64,000 bases of DNA from assembly GCA_002351925.1 (NCBI GenBank), contig DEHM01000012.1:21666-85665 (forward strand), written 5' to 3'. The translations under genes were made by a program, and so were the position numbers. The DNA is from Bacteroidales bacterium UBA2800 (GTDB lineage Bacteria > Bacteroidota > Bacteroidia > Bacteroidales > Paludibacteraceae). Position 1 is the stretch's first letter, and the number at the start of each line of letters is the position of its first letter. This document shows positions 1-8,336 of this stretch, in pieces. The notes below the pieces were generated by a model. The model was given only the letters and a program-made list of their open reading frames with translations, did not search any database and was not told where the DNA came from.

Positions 1-1917
1 TGTCTTAGGCGCTTTGGGGGATTTCGCCACTTTCTCCTTGAGCGCCTCCACGTTGCGGCGCGCCGCTTTGGTACGCTCTTTGTCGGCCTTTGCCTCCTTG
101 ATCTCGCGAATAGTCCGTTCGATGGTAGCGTTAGACTGCTGCAAGAGGTCAGCCGCCTGTTGGCGCGCCTCTTCGAGCATCTCACGTTTCTTGGCCTTGA
201 TACCGCTCATCTGCTCGTCGTATTGGGCGATGCGCTCTTCGAGCGCTTTCTCTTTCTGGCGGATAGCCTGGCGTTTGTTCTCCCAGTAGCGTTTGTCGCG
301 AGCAATGTCCTGCAACTGGCGGTCGTAGTCGATATGTTCTTCGCCGATGAGGTCGGTGGCATAGCGGATGATGGACTCGCTGAGTCCGGTCTGGCGGGCT
401 ATCTCGATGGCGAAGGAACTGCCGGCCTGTCCGATAGAGAGCTGGAAGAGCGGCCGCATGGCTCCACGGTCGTAAAGCATAGCTCCGTTGACCACTTCGG
501 GCGTCTGTTCGGCGAAATGCTTGAGGTTGGTATAGTGGGTCGTGACGATGCCGAAAGCACCTTGCGTGACCAGTTGTCGGAGCACGGCCTCAGCAAGTGC
601 GCCGCCGATGAGCGGCTCGGTACCGGTACCCATCTCGTCGATGAGGAAGAGGGTGCGTTCGTCCGCCTGGCGCACGAAAGTCTTCATGTTACGCAGGTGG
701 GAGGAATAGGTAGAGAGCTCGTCCTGGATGGATTGCTCATCGCCGATGTCGATCATCAGTTGGTTGAACAGCCCTACTCTGCTCTGCTCGCCGACGGGTA
801 CCAGCAGACCGCATTGGGTCATGTACTGCAGCAACGCGACGGTCTTCAGACAGACGGACTTACCGCCGGCGTTAGGACCGCTGATGACGAGCACGCGGTG
901 TTCGTCGCGGCGCAGACGAAGGCTAAGGGGCACGACTGTCTTGCCTTGCGGCACATAATGGAGCAAGAGGACAGGATGGCGTGCGTCCGCCCAGTCGAGC
1001 AAGGGCTCTTCGGTCAGTTCGGGTCGGATAGCGCCGAGCGTCTCTGCCAGCGACACTTTCGCGCCGAGGAAATCGACTTCGGCCAACAGTTCTTGGCTGC
1101 CGAGCATCTGAGACACTTGCGGCCGCAGCGAGTCGGTAACAGCCTGCAGGATACGGATACGTTCCCGCCGTTCGGCGCCCTCGAGTTCACGAATATGGTT
1201 GTTGGCATCTACCACCTGTTGAGGCTCGATATAGACCGTCTTGCCCGTGGCTGACTCATCGTGGACAATACCGCCTATCTTGCGTTTGTAGGCAGGCGGC
1301 ACGGGTATGACAAGTCGTCCCTCGCGCAAGGTAGGCGCCGCATCCGCCTCGACCAGTCCGTCGGTCTTCGCCTGACGGAGGATGGCGTTGAGTGCGCGTC
1401 CTACGCTTCCCTGGAGGTTGACCAGTTCGCGGCGAATACGTGCCAATTCAGGCGAGGCGTGGTCGGCCAGTCGACCGTAACGATCGAGCACGCGGTCGAT
1501 AGATTGTACTATAGGTTCCAGGCTCCCTAGGGTTCCTAAGCTTCCTAGGTTTTTTAGCAGCGGATAACGCAACTCGTCGAGCGACGAGAAGAAACGCTCC
1601 AGCTCTACGGCATAGGAGAGGGTCTTACGCAGGTTGTCGAGTTCGGCTTCGTCAAGAAAGAGTCCCTCCACGCGGATGCGTCCGAGTGCTTCGCGCGTAT
1701 CATAGATTTCCCCGCGCGGGAAAGAGAGCGAGGTGTCGGCCTTGGCCAGGCGCATCTGGTCGGAGAGCCTCAGCAGTCGATCGACGACGGCGTAGTCGGT
1801 CTCCATATGCATAGCATCGACCCGTTCGCGGCCGAGCGTAGAAGCACAGCGACGCGACAACTCGTCACGGAGTACCGTGAAGTCGATTTTCTGTTCTATG
1901 TTAGCCGGATAAATCAT
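1..1917 (-). CDS. mutS2: Endonuclease MutS2 (3' end beyond window)
   Basis: MutS-family ATPase of the MutS2 branch, which acts on branched DNA and on collided ribosomes in characterised species. The 639 visible codons begin MIYPANIEQKIDF and show the MutS core, an ABC ATPase with Walker A GPNAGGKS near residues 344-351, the Walker B region LFLIDEMGTGTEP and a following long Lys/Glu/Arg-rich coiled coil. The usual C-terminal KOW/Smr nuclease part, roughly 150-200 residues, would lie off the left edge, so its presence cannot be judged. The ATG at 1917 overlaps the stop of the upstream DUF721 gene (ATGA), which decides the start. A short repetitive Leu-Gly-Ser stretch (bases about 1525-1556) looks like an in-frame repeat insertion in the linker before the clamp region. 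Confidence 0.93.
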   Translation of the reverse strand, partial: MIYPANIEQKIDFTVLRDELSRRCASTLGRERVDAMHMETDYAVVDRLLRLSDQMRLAKADTSLSFPRGEIYDTREALGRIRVEGLFLDEAELDNLRKTLSYAVELERFFSSLDELRYPLLKNLGSLGTLGSLEPIVQSIDRVLDRYGRLADHASPELARIRRELVNLQGSVGRALNAILRQAKTDGLVEADAAPTLREGRLVIPVPPAYKRKIGGIVHDESATGKTVYIEPQQVVDANNHIRELEGAERRERIRILQAVTDSLRPQVSQMLGSQELLAEVDFLGAKVSLAETLGAIRPELTEEPLLDWADARHPVLLLHYVPQGKTVVPLSLRLRRDEHRVLVISGPNAGGKSVCLKTVALLQYMTQCGLLVPVGEQSRVGLFNQLMIDIGDEQSIQDELSTYSSHLRNMKTFVRQADERTLFLIDEMGTGTEPLIGGALAEAVLRQLVTQGAFGIVTTHYTNLKHFAEQTPEVVNGAMLYDRGAMRPLFQLSIGQAGSSFAIEIARQTGLSESIIRYATDLIGEEHIDYDRQLQDIARDKRYWENKRQAIRQKEKALEERIAQYDEQMSGIKAKKREMLEEARQQAADLLQQSNATIERTIREIKEAKADKERTKAARRNVEALKEKVAKSPKAPKT

Positions 1918-2207
1918 CCCAAAATTCTGCAGTCTCGGAGGACCGGTGCGCCGACGGCGTCGTTGAGTTTCTTGACCAGTTCGAAGCGGTTCTCAAACAG
2001 TTGTGCCTTGAGTGCCGCGGAGTTGACGCGCACGATGAGCACGCCGTCTTTGACCTCCACACTTCGTGTCAGTCCGTTGACCACTTCGCCCATGACCTGC
2101 GGCCACACTTCTTCGACCTGCACCTCGAGCACAGGTTGTTCCAGACCGTTCTCGCGCAGGCAAGCTACCAGCGCATCGTTGAGACTGAGCGAATTGGTGG
2201 ACAGCAT
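1914..2207 (-). CDS. DUF721 (DciA-like) protein
   Basis: A 97-residue protein of the DUF721 family. It shows the typical W-x-x-V-M-G start of the fold, a central strand KDGVLIVRV, and a helix-rich end with LVKKLND. DciA, the best known member, loads the replicative helicase in bacteria lacking DnaC/DnaI; a similar role here is inferred from family membership only. The gene sits one base after the glucosaminidase stop, and its own stop overlaps the mutS2 start, so the three are probably one transcript. Confidence 0.8.
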   Translation of the reverse strand: MLSTNSLSLNDALVACLRENGLEQPVLEVQVEEVWPQVMGEVVNGLTRSVEVKDGVLIVRVNSAALKAQLFENRFELVKKLNDAVGAPVLRDCRILG

Positions 2208-2208
2208 C

Positions 2209-3249
2209 TTACTCCTTCACTTTACGCAGATAGAGTTTCTGGCGTGTACGGAAGACACGGATAGAGGGATCGAGTTCATTGATTTTCTGCACCGCCTCCA
2301 TGCGCACACCTTCCTCCTGGCAGAGCACCCAGAGCGACATACCCGGGGCCGTCCACACATAGGTGTTTTCCCCTTGCATTTTCTTGCCGGAGAGGTAGAT
2401 GCGGTCGCCGGGTTTTAGTTCGCGACCGAGGGCATCGTTGTCCTCGCGGAGCTCGCGCTCGAGTACGTTGAGACGGAAGGCTACGTTGGCATAGGTATCT
2501 CCCTCGCGCGCCTCGACATAGGCGATGCCGTTGCATTTTTTCTTGGGGTGCGAGCAGAGGAAACTGTCGCGTTCCTGCTTGGCCGTAGGCGGCACTACGT
2601 AGGGCGGCTCGGGATCGTTGTGGATGACCATGATCGGCTCCGTGCGATGCACTACCGTTGCTTTGAGCGGTCGTTTGGCGGGCTGTTGCGCAGGCTGTTG
2701 AGGCTTCGGAGCAGTTGCTACTGCCGGGACGGCCATGCCTGCGGCCAAGAGCGTCAGGGTGTCCAGACGATAGTCCTCAATCAGCTTGATGAGCTTCTGC
2801 GGATAGAGTTTGTCTGTGGCATAGCCACAGGCACGAAGCCGCGTTGCCCAGCCCTCGTAGTCCTCGACGGCTATCTCGAAACAGGATTGATAACGGGGTT
2901 TTTGCAAGAAGACAGCGTGGTCCTTGAACGACTCCGCGGCATCGTAATAACGGCGGAAACACTCGCCTGCTGTCTCATCGTCGTGATAGTAGACACCGCC
3001 CATCCACGCGCCGCTACACTTGATGCCGAAATGGTTGTTGGCCTGCGTGGCCAGTTCGCTCTGTCCGGCACTCGACTCAAGCAAAGCTTGGGCCATGATG
3101 ATAGAGGCCGGAATACCGTAGTCCTTCTGGTTCTGCACAGCGACCTCTTTCCAGTGGGCAATATAGTCCAGATAAGTGGGGTTGAGACGCTGCGCCGACA
3201 TACTCATTGCGCCGAGCAGCGCCATCGTCAAAAATACGTATTTTTTCAT
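2209..3249 (-). CDS. Secreted glucosaminidase (GH73-like) with C-terminal LysM repeats
   Basis: Predicted peptidoglycan hydrolase of 346 residues. Signal peptide at 1-20 (MKKYVF... ending SMSAQ). A glucosaminidase domain spans about 25-165, with the likely catalytic Glu58 in ALLESSAGQSELA and the flagellar/autolysin-type stretch NHFGIKC. A Pro/Gln-rich linker around 185-210 leads to two LysM-like repeats (about 245-290 and 298-345) that would bind glycan strands. Met at 3249 is preferred over upstream in-frame codons because the promoter lies at 3291-3321 and a signal peptide begins exactly here. First gene of an apparent operon with DUF721 and mutS2. Confidence 0.88.
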   Translation of the reverse strand: MKKYVFLTMALLGAMSMSAQRLNPTYLDYIAHWKEVAVQNQKDYGIPASIIMAQALLESSAGQSELATQANNHFGIKCSGAWMGGVYYHDDETAGECFRRYYDAAESFKDHAVFLQKPRYQSCFEIAVEDYEGWATRLRACGYATDKLYPQKLIKLIEDYRLDTLTLLAAGMAVPAVATAPKPQQPAQQPAKRPLKATVVHRTEPIMVIHNDPEPPYVVPPTAKQERDSFLCSHPKKKCNGIAYVEAREGDTYANVAFRLNVLERELREDNDALGRELKPGDRIYLSGKKMQGENTYVWTAPGMSLWVLCQEEGVRMEAVQKINELDPSIRVFRTRQKLYLRKVKE

Positions 3250-3290
3250 AAATCTGTTTGTTTTCCGTTCAACAAAAACCTTTGCGCCTG

Positions 3291-3321
3291 CAAAGGTACA
3301 CTTTTTTCGGGACATACGCAA
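3291..3321 (-). promoter_or_regulatory. Promoter of the glucosaminidase-DUF721-mutS2 operon
   Basis: Read on the minus strand: CTTGCGTATGTC as the -33 box and TACCTTTG (3298-3291) as the -7 box, about 20 bp apart, matching the Bacteroidota housekeeping sigma pattern. The start region forms the inverted repeat CCTTTGC-N4-GCAAAGG (3279-3296). The ATG is about 42 bases downstream. Confidence 0.8.
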
Positions 3322-3380
3322 GTCAGAGGGGCATAAAAAGGCCACAAAAAAACAGCATATGCAAATTTATTTGCAAATTG

Positions 3381-3412
3381 TTTGCGTATATGAAAAAAAA
3401 GTAGTACTTTTG
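3381..3412 (+). promoter_or_regulatory. Promoter of the sulfatase operon
   Basis: TTTGCGTATATG (-33) and TACTTTTG at 3405-3412 (-7) with 20 bp between TTTG and TA. The first gene begins only 18 bases after the -7 box, so the leader is very short. It diverges from the minus-strand promoter at 3291-3321. Confidence 0.8.
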
Positions 3413-3429
3413 CACCCGATTTTGGAATT

Positions 3430-5400
3430 ATGCGCCTACAGACGAACATATCGATTGTAAAGCGAGTGTGGAATCACCCGTGGATAGTGGCTGCCTGCAA
3501 CCTGTTGTTGCTAATGGCGCTATATACGCTCTCGCGTCTTTTCTTCTATTATGCCAACGGCGACCTCTTCCCGTCCATTACGTTTTCCCATCTGATGGAG
3601 TTATGTCTGGGCGGTACGGTCTTTGACCGTTCTACAGTGCTATTCATCAACTCGCTTTATCTGCTTTTGATCCTTTTCCCCTGGCCGGAGAATTGGCGGT
3701 CTAACCCGGGTTATCGTCAGGCGATACAGTGGAGTTACTGGATACCGAACACCTTGTGTCTGGTAGCCAACTGCGTGGATATGGTTTATTTCCGCTTCAC
3801 GGACCGCCGTACCACCTGCCGCGTCTTTACAGAGTTTCAGAACGACAACAACATGGTGGCTATTTTTTCTCAAGCCATCGTCCAATACTGGTACGTCACG
3901 CTGTTCGGCATCGTGCTATTGGCGACATTCTTCCTATTGAGCAGACGTCCGCCGGTAGTGGAAAAGCGCTACAACCCCTGGCTCTATTATCCCGTGGAGT
4001 CGCTCATCATCAGCCTCACGGCCTTCGTCACAGTGGTCGGCATACGCAATGGCGTACACATGTATACACGCGTCATCAACGTGAGTTACGCGCTGGAATA
4101 TACCAATGAACCCATCGAGACAGGCATTGTGCTCAACACCCCGTTCTCGTTGATTCGTTCGCTGGAAAACCTGGGATTCGAAGAAGTACACTACTACGAT
4201 GAACAGGAGATGGAGGAAATCTTCACGCCTATCCACCAAGCGCCGGACACGCTCGTCACGGGCCACGAGGGCATGAACGTGGTCATCTTCATATTGGAGA
4301 GTTTCAGCAAAGAATATATCGGGTTCTTCAACCACGATCTGGACAACGGCACGTATCAGGGCTACACTCCCTTCCTCGACTCGCTCTTAGAGCATAGTCG
4401 CTCCTACCGGCTTAGTCTGGCTTCGGGCCGCAAATCCATCGAGGCGATGCCCTCTACGCTCGCCTCTATACAACTGATGTATGAGTCGTATATCCTCACG
4501 CCCTATTCCACCAATGACATCAGTTCGCTCGCCTATTGCCTGGCGGAGAAAGGTTACTCCAGCAGTTTCTGGCACGGTGCACCGAGTGGTTCGATGGGCT
4601 TCAACGCTTTTGCCCGCGCGGCGGGATTCCAAAGCCACTACGGCTACGAAGAGTACGACGGACCCGAGGCTTTCGACGGCACGTGGGCAGTCTGGGACGA
4701 TGAGTTTCTCCAGTTTTTCCTGCGCGGTCTAAACCGTCAGCCGCAGCCTTTCTGCACCGCTATCTTCACCGCCTCGTCCCACCAGCCGTTCAAAGTGCCC
4801 GAGCAATACCGCGACACCTTCCCTGAAGGTCCTCATCCCCTCCATAAATGCATCGGCTACAGCGACCACGCGCTGCGACACTTCTTCCGCTGCGCACGTA
4901 CCCAACCATGGTACCAGAACACCCTCTTTGTCTTTACTGCCGACCATACTAACGAGATAACCCACGCGGAATACAACAATGCCAAAGGACTATTCGAGAT
5001 TCCTATCTTCTTCTACCGCCCCGACGACTCGCTAACGGGTATGCAGGACGACATGATCGCCCAAGTAGACATCATGCCCTCTGTATTGGGTTATCTGGGC
5101 TACGACAAACCCTACTTCGCCTTTGGCGAGGATGTGCTGACAAGGCCGCGCGAGCACCGCTATATCGTCAACTACAACTACCCTGTTCATCAGATTTTCT
5201 CCGACAGTCTGCTCGTCCAGTTTGACGAACAGAAAGTGACAGCGGTGTATAATTTCAAGCAGGATCGGCCGCTGAAGAAGAACCTGGTGGAGCAGATGCG
5301 CGAGACGGAAGAAGTGCAGAAGATGGAGCGCTACCTGAAGGCGTATATCCAGCAGTACGTCCATCGAATGCGGACCAATGACCTAAAAGTGAACAACTAA
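3430..5400 (+). CDS. LTA synthase-family sulfatase, membrane-anchored
   Basis: A 656-residue inner-membrane protein of the alkaline-phosphatase superfamily (LtaS/sulfatase type). About five transmembrane helices occupy residues 15-215, followed by an extracytoplasmic sulfatase domain. Metal-site candidates are Glu in FILESFSKEY and Asp-His in FTADHTNE; the nucleophile is probably the Ser of SGRKSIEAMPS, where classical LtaS has Thr. Family members transfer phosphoglycerol or phosphoethanolamine to lipids or polymers; the substrate here is unknown. First gene of a plus-strand run that continues with a lipoprotein and the DAHP synthase. Confidence 0.85.
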   Translation: MRLQTNISIVKRVWNHPWIVAACNLLLLMALYTLSRLFFYYANGDLFPSITFSHLMELCLGGTVFDRSTVLFINSLYLLLILFPWPENWRSNPGYRQAIQWSYWIPNTLCLVANCVDMVYFRFTDRRTTCRVFTEFQNDNNMVAIFSQAIVQYWYVTLFGIVLLATFFLLSRRPPVVEKRYNPWLYYPVESLIISLTAFVTVVGIRNGVHMYTRVINVSYALEYTNEPIETGIVLNTPFSLIRSLENLGFEEVHYYDEQEMEEIFTPIHQAPDTLVTGHEGMNVVIFILESFSKEYIGFFNHDLDNGTYQGYTPFLDSLLEHSRSYRLSLASGRKSIEAMPSTLASIQLMYESYILTPYSTNDISSLAYCLAEKGYSSSFWHGAPSGSMGFNAFARAAGFQSHYGYEEYDGPEAFDGTWAVWDDEFLQFFLRGLNRQPQPFCTAIFTASSHQPFKVPEQYRDTFPEGPHPLHKCIGYSDHALRHFFRCARTQPWYQNTLFVFTADHTNEITHAEYNNAKGLFEIPIFFYRPDDSLTGMQDDMIAQVDIMPSVLGYLGYDKPYFAFGEDVLTRPREHRYIVNYNYPVHQIFSDSLLVQFDEQKVTAVYNFKQDRPLKKNLVEQMRETEEVQKMERYLKAYIQQYVHRMRTNDLKVNN

Positions 5401-5410
5401 TCAACCGAAT

Positions 5411-5851
5411 ATGAAAAAGAACGTATTTATCATCGCGGTGCTGTGTGCACTACTGGGGCTGGCGAGCTGCGACAACAGGCAACCGGACTGCAAGTATCAC
5501 GCTCTGACACGCGATCTGACTGTGATGCAAGTGGACTGGCAGTGGGACGCTTCCAATAAGCAGTTCTTCTACCATTTCGACCTGCCGGAGGTCACGCCGT
5601 ATATCTACAACTACGGCAACTGGACCATCTGCCGCGAGTATAACTACGGCAAGGCGAACGCCTATCAGGTGGCTTTGCCGCAGACCGTGTATTATACCGA
5701 GCAGGTCGACAGTACGACGATCTATTACTCGCAGCTGATCGACTACGCAATCGGCGTCGGGTACGTGGAGATTGTCCTGACCAACTCTGACTATTTTTAT
5801 GATGCAAACAACCCGGAGACCATGCATTTCCGGCTACAGCTGATCTATTAA
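5411..5851 (+). CDS. Small lipoprotein of unknown function
   Basis: A 146-residue protein with a lipoprotein signal ending LGLASC, Cys20 being the likely lipidation site, and no cytoplasmic features. The mature part is rich in Tyr and aromatic residues, predicted mostly beta. I do not recognise the family. It begins 10 bases after the sulfatase stop and its TAA overlaps the proposed start of the DAHP synthase gene. Confidence 0.65.
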   Translation: MKKNVFIIAVLCALLGLASCDNRQPDCKYHALTRDLTVMQVDWQWDASNKQFFYHFDLPEVTPYIYNYGNWTICREYNYGKANAYQVALPQTVYYTEQVDSTTIYYSQLIDYAIGVGYVEIVLTNSDYFYDANNPETMHFRLQLIY

Positions 5852-6875
5852 AACGCCGATATACATAGTAGGACCTTGTAGCGCCGAGACGCGTGAACAA
5901 GTGCTGACCACCGCCCGCCTTCTCAAGGAAGCCTGCGGTGATACTCATTATATTTTTCGCGCGGGCGCATGGAAGGCGCGTACGAGCCCGCAGACGTATC
6001 AGGGAGCGGGAGAGGAAGCCTTGGAGTGGTTGGCGGAAGTCCAACATACGTATGGCTTGAAGGTCGCTACCGAAGTAGCCGAACCCGCACATGTCGAGGC
6101 GGCGCAGAAAGCCGGCATCGACTACCTGTGGATCGGTGCACGAACTGCTGCTAACCCCATCGCCATAGAGCGTATCGCGCAGGCGATAGACCCGCAGCGG
6201 ATCCAAGCCGTGGGAATCAAAAACCCCGTCAATGCCGACCCTGCTTTATGGATCGGAAACATCGAGCGGCTCGAACATACAGGTATTCCTGTCTTCGCTA
6301 TCCACCGCGGATGTAACCATCAGCCCTGCTGGATGATGGCGCACGCCGTACGTACCGCCCGACCGGACATCCCCATCCTGCTCGACCCCAGCCATATGAG
6401 CGGAGATGCCCAACGTATCCCCGAACTGATGACCAAGCTCATCGACCTCCGGCTCGACGGCGCTATGATCGAGGTACACACGGACCCTGCCTCCGCCCTC
6501 TCCGACGCCAAGCAGCAAATCACACCGAGCCAACTACGAGCCGTTGTCGAACCGTTCTCGAACCAACTACGAGAGATAAACGAGAATGAAACGGACTTGT
6601 TACCCACTTCTGACGATACCACCCTCAACTGGTTACGGGCGGAGATAGATGAATTGGATGACAACCTGTGGTCCACCCTCGCTGCCCGCATGGAGGTGAG
6701 CAAGCGCATCGGCGAATGGAAGAAAGAGAACGGCATCGCACCCCTCCAACCCGAACGGTTTCAGCAGATACTGTCCAAACGACTGACATGGGCAGCCCAA
6801 AACGGACTCGACCCGCTGTTCGTCACACAACTATTTGACATCATCCACCAACAGAGTCTAAAACAACAATTATAA
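5847..6875 (+). CDS. Bifunctional DAHP synthase / chorismate mutase, probable ATT start
   Basis: Shikimate-pathway enzyme joining PEP and erythrose 4-phosphate to DAHP, with a chorismate mutase domain. Residues 1-255 are the class I DAHP synthase barrel of the AroF/KDO8P-synthase type (GPCSAE near residue 8, FRAGAWKARTSP, LLDPSHMSG). Residues about 265-342 are an AroQ-type mutase (LRAEIDELDDNLW, MEVSKRIGEWKKE). The essential GPCSAE motif lies only six codons after an in-frame stop, and no ATG, GTG or TTG lies between. The GTG at 5901 would delete the motif. ATT at 5847, overlapping the upstream TAA, is therefore the best start and implies coupled translation; ATA at 5859 is an alternative. 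Confidence 0.85.
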   Translation: MKTPIYIVGPCSAETREQVLTTARLLKEACGDTHYIFRAGAWKARTSPQTYQGAGEEALEWLAEVQHTYGLKVATEVAEPAHVEAAQKAGIDYLWIGARTAANPIAIERIAQAIDPQRIQAVGIKNPVNADPALWIGNIERLEHTGIPVFAIHRGCNHQPCWMMAHAVRTARPDIPILLDPSHMSGDAQRIPELMTKLIDLRLDGAMIEVHTDPASALSDAKQQITPSQLRAVVEPFSNQLREINENETDLLPTSDDTTLNWLRAEIDELDDNLWSTLAARMEVSKRIGEWKKENGIAPLQPERFQQILSKRLTWAAQNGLDPLFVTQLFDIIHQQSLKQQL

Positions 6876-6876
6876 T

Positions 6877-8313
6877 ATGAAACTGACTGAAAAAATATCG
6901 TATTGGTTATTAGCACTTATTAGTTTTATACTACAGATCCCTCATTCTATGGCACCATGGGGGAATGGCAATTACCCGACAGATGTATGCATCCACGCAC
7001 GCATTGCGGAATGGATGAATCAGGGGCTTGTTTTATACCAAGACATGTTCGACCACAAAGGGCCGCTGGTCTTTCCGGTTTATATAGTTTATTGGCTTAG
7101 CTCTTCTTCGACTCCTTACGGCGTTTGGCTGATGGATATCCTCATTTTATTCCTCTCGCTCGTCCTTATTTATCGCATGGCAAAACTTTTCGTAGCGAGC
7201 GATCAAGCTTTGTGGATTACACTGCTCATGGCATGCTTTATTCAACTGCCTTTCACCGATGAAGGCGGATCGGATTGGTTAGTAATGCCGGGTTGTATCT
7301 ACAGTTGCTATCTACTGGCCAAGCGGCTCAAGGATGAGCAATACTGCTCTTTAACGGAAATCTTTCTATTCTCCGTGAGTGTTTCCATATGTATGATGAC
7401 CAAGCCCAACACTTCGGCATGCATGATACCTATTGCTGTTTTTATCGTTTGGCATCTTATTCGCCACTTTGATCTTCGCGTATTAGGTCGCTATGCCTTG
7501 GGGGTCGTGTTAGGGGTAGGAATCATACTCGTACCAATCGCTATATGGCTGGTACAACAAGATAATTTCGACGGTTTTATAGAGGGCTATTGGCGTTTTA
7601 ATACCAGTTCGTATGGTCCGATATCTGCACATAAATGGTTGATGGGAAAACTTATTGTCACGCTCGTGTGCTTACCGGCATTTTTTACATACGTAGTTTA
7701 TGCCATTTTTGCTAATAAACGCGCCTGGCATTTTTGGCTCGTAACCATCCTGTTCTTTTTTACCGTGGCGCTTAATGCCTATCTAAAAAACGGCTATCCG
7801 CATTATATTTTACCAAGTATCGGTGTTTTCGCCTTAGTGCTCGTATTGGCATGGCAACACATCCATAGCCGCAAAGCATTATTAGTCGCTATCTCCGCAA
7901 TCTATCTGCTGGTTGGCATTGGAGCATCTGGCGCACGCGTATATCTTCGCCTGACGCCATTTGACACATCTGTCGATGAACAGACAGCACTGTATATCAA
8001 CTCACAAACAGAAGCGGACGATTTCGTCATGGTCTGCGACGTAGTAGACCGCAGCCGCTGGAAATTTATGGACCCCAGTTACTCGTTTGTTTTCCGCTTA
8101 TGGCTGTTGCTGGACGCAAAACCGGCTAGTCCCTATTTCTTCCTCCCACCGTCGATCACACCTCAGATGAGTGCCTATTCGTGGGAATTGATTACACAAC
8201 GAATGCCCAAATTTGTGGTTTGCACGGACGACCACAAGGCGGACTATATCGGCATAGGATATACCGAAGACAAAGACTTACACAATGATTTTTATATATT
8301 ACGGAGGCCATAA
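6877..8313 (+). CDS. Polytopic membrane protein, GT-C glycosyltransferase-like
   Basis: A 478-residue protein with about ten transmembrane helices. Near the N-terminus it carries the pattern DMFDHKGPLVF after an external loop, resembling the Asp-containing loop of GT39/PMT-like enzymes that use lipid-linked sugar donors. Function is inferred from this and from topology. It begins one base after the DAHP synthase stop. Its base composition is visibly more A+T-rich (TTA, TTT and ATA codons) than its neighbours, which suggests separate ancestry. Confidence 0.6.
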   Translation: MKLTEKISYWLLALISFILQIPHSMAPWGNGNYPTDVCIHARIAEWMNQGLVLYQDMFDHKGPLVFPVYIVYWLSSSSTPYGVWLMDILILFLSLVLIYRMAKLFVASDQALWITLLMACFIQLPFTDEGGSDWLVMPGCIYSCYLLAKRLKDEQYCSLTEIFLFSVSVSICMMTKPNTSACMIPIAVFIVWHLIRHFDLRVLGRYALGVVLGVGIILVPIAIWLVQQDNFDGFIEGYWRFNTSSYGPISAHKWLMGKLIVTLVCLPAFFTYVVYAIFANKRAWHFWLVTILFFFTVALNAYLKNGYPHYILPSIGVFALVLVLAWQHIHSRKALLVAISAIYLLVGIGASGARVYLRLTPFDTSVDEQTALYINSQTEADDFVMVCDVVDRSRWKFMDPSYSFVFRLWLLLDAKPASPYFFLPPSITPQMSAYSWELITQRMPKFVVCTDDHKADYIGIGYTEDKDLHNDFYILRRP

Positions 8314-8336
8314 CGAATTATGATTTTCTGATAACT

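Noticed and set aside
160..1254. Plus-strand open frame of 364 codons
   Set aside because: Shadow of mutS2, which is clear on the minus strand with its Walker A motif.
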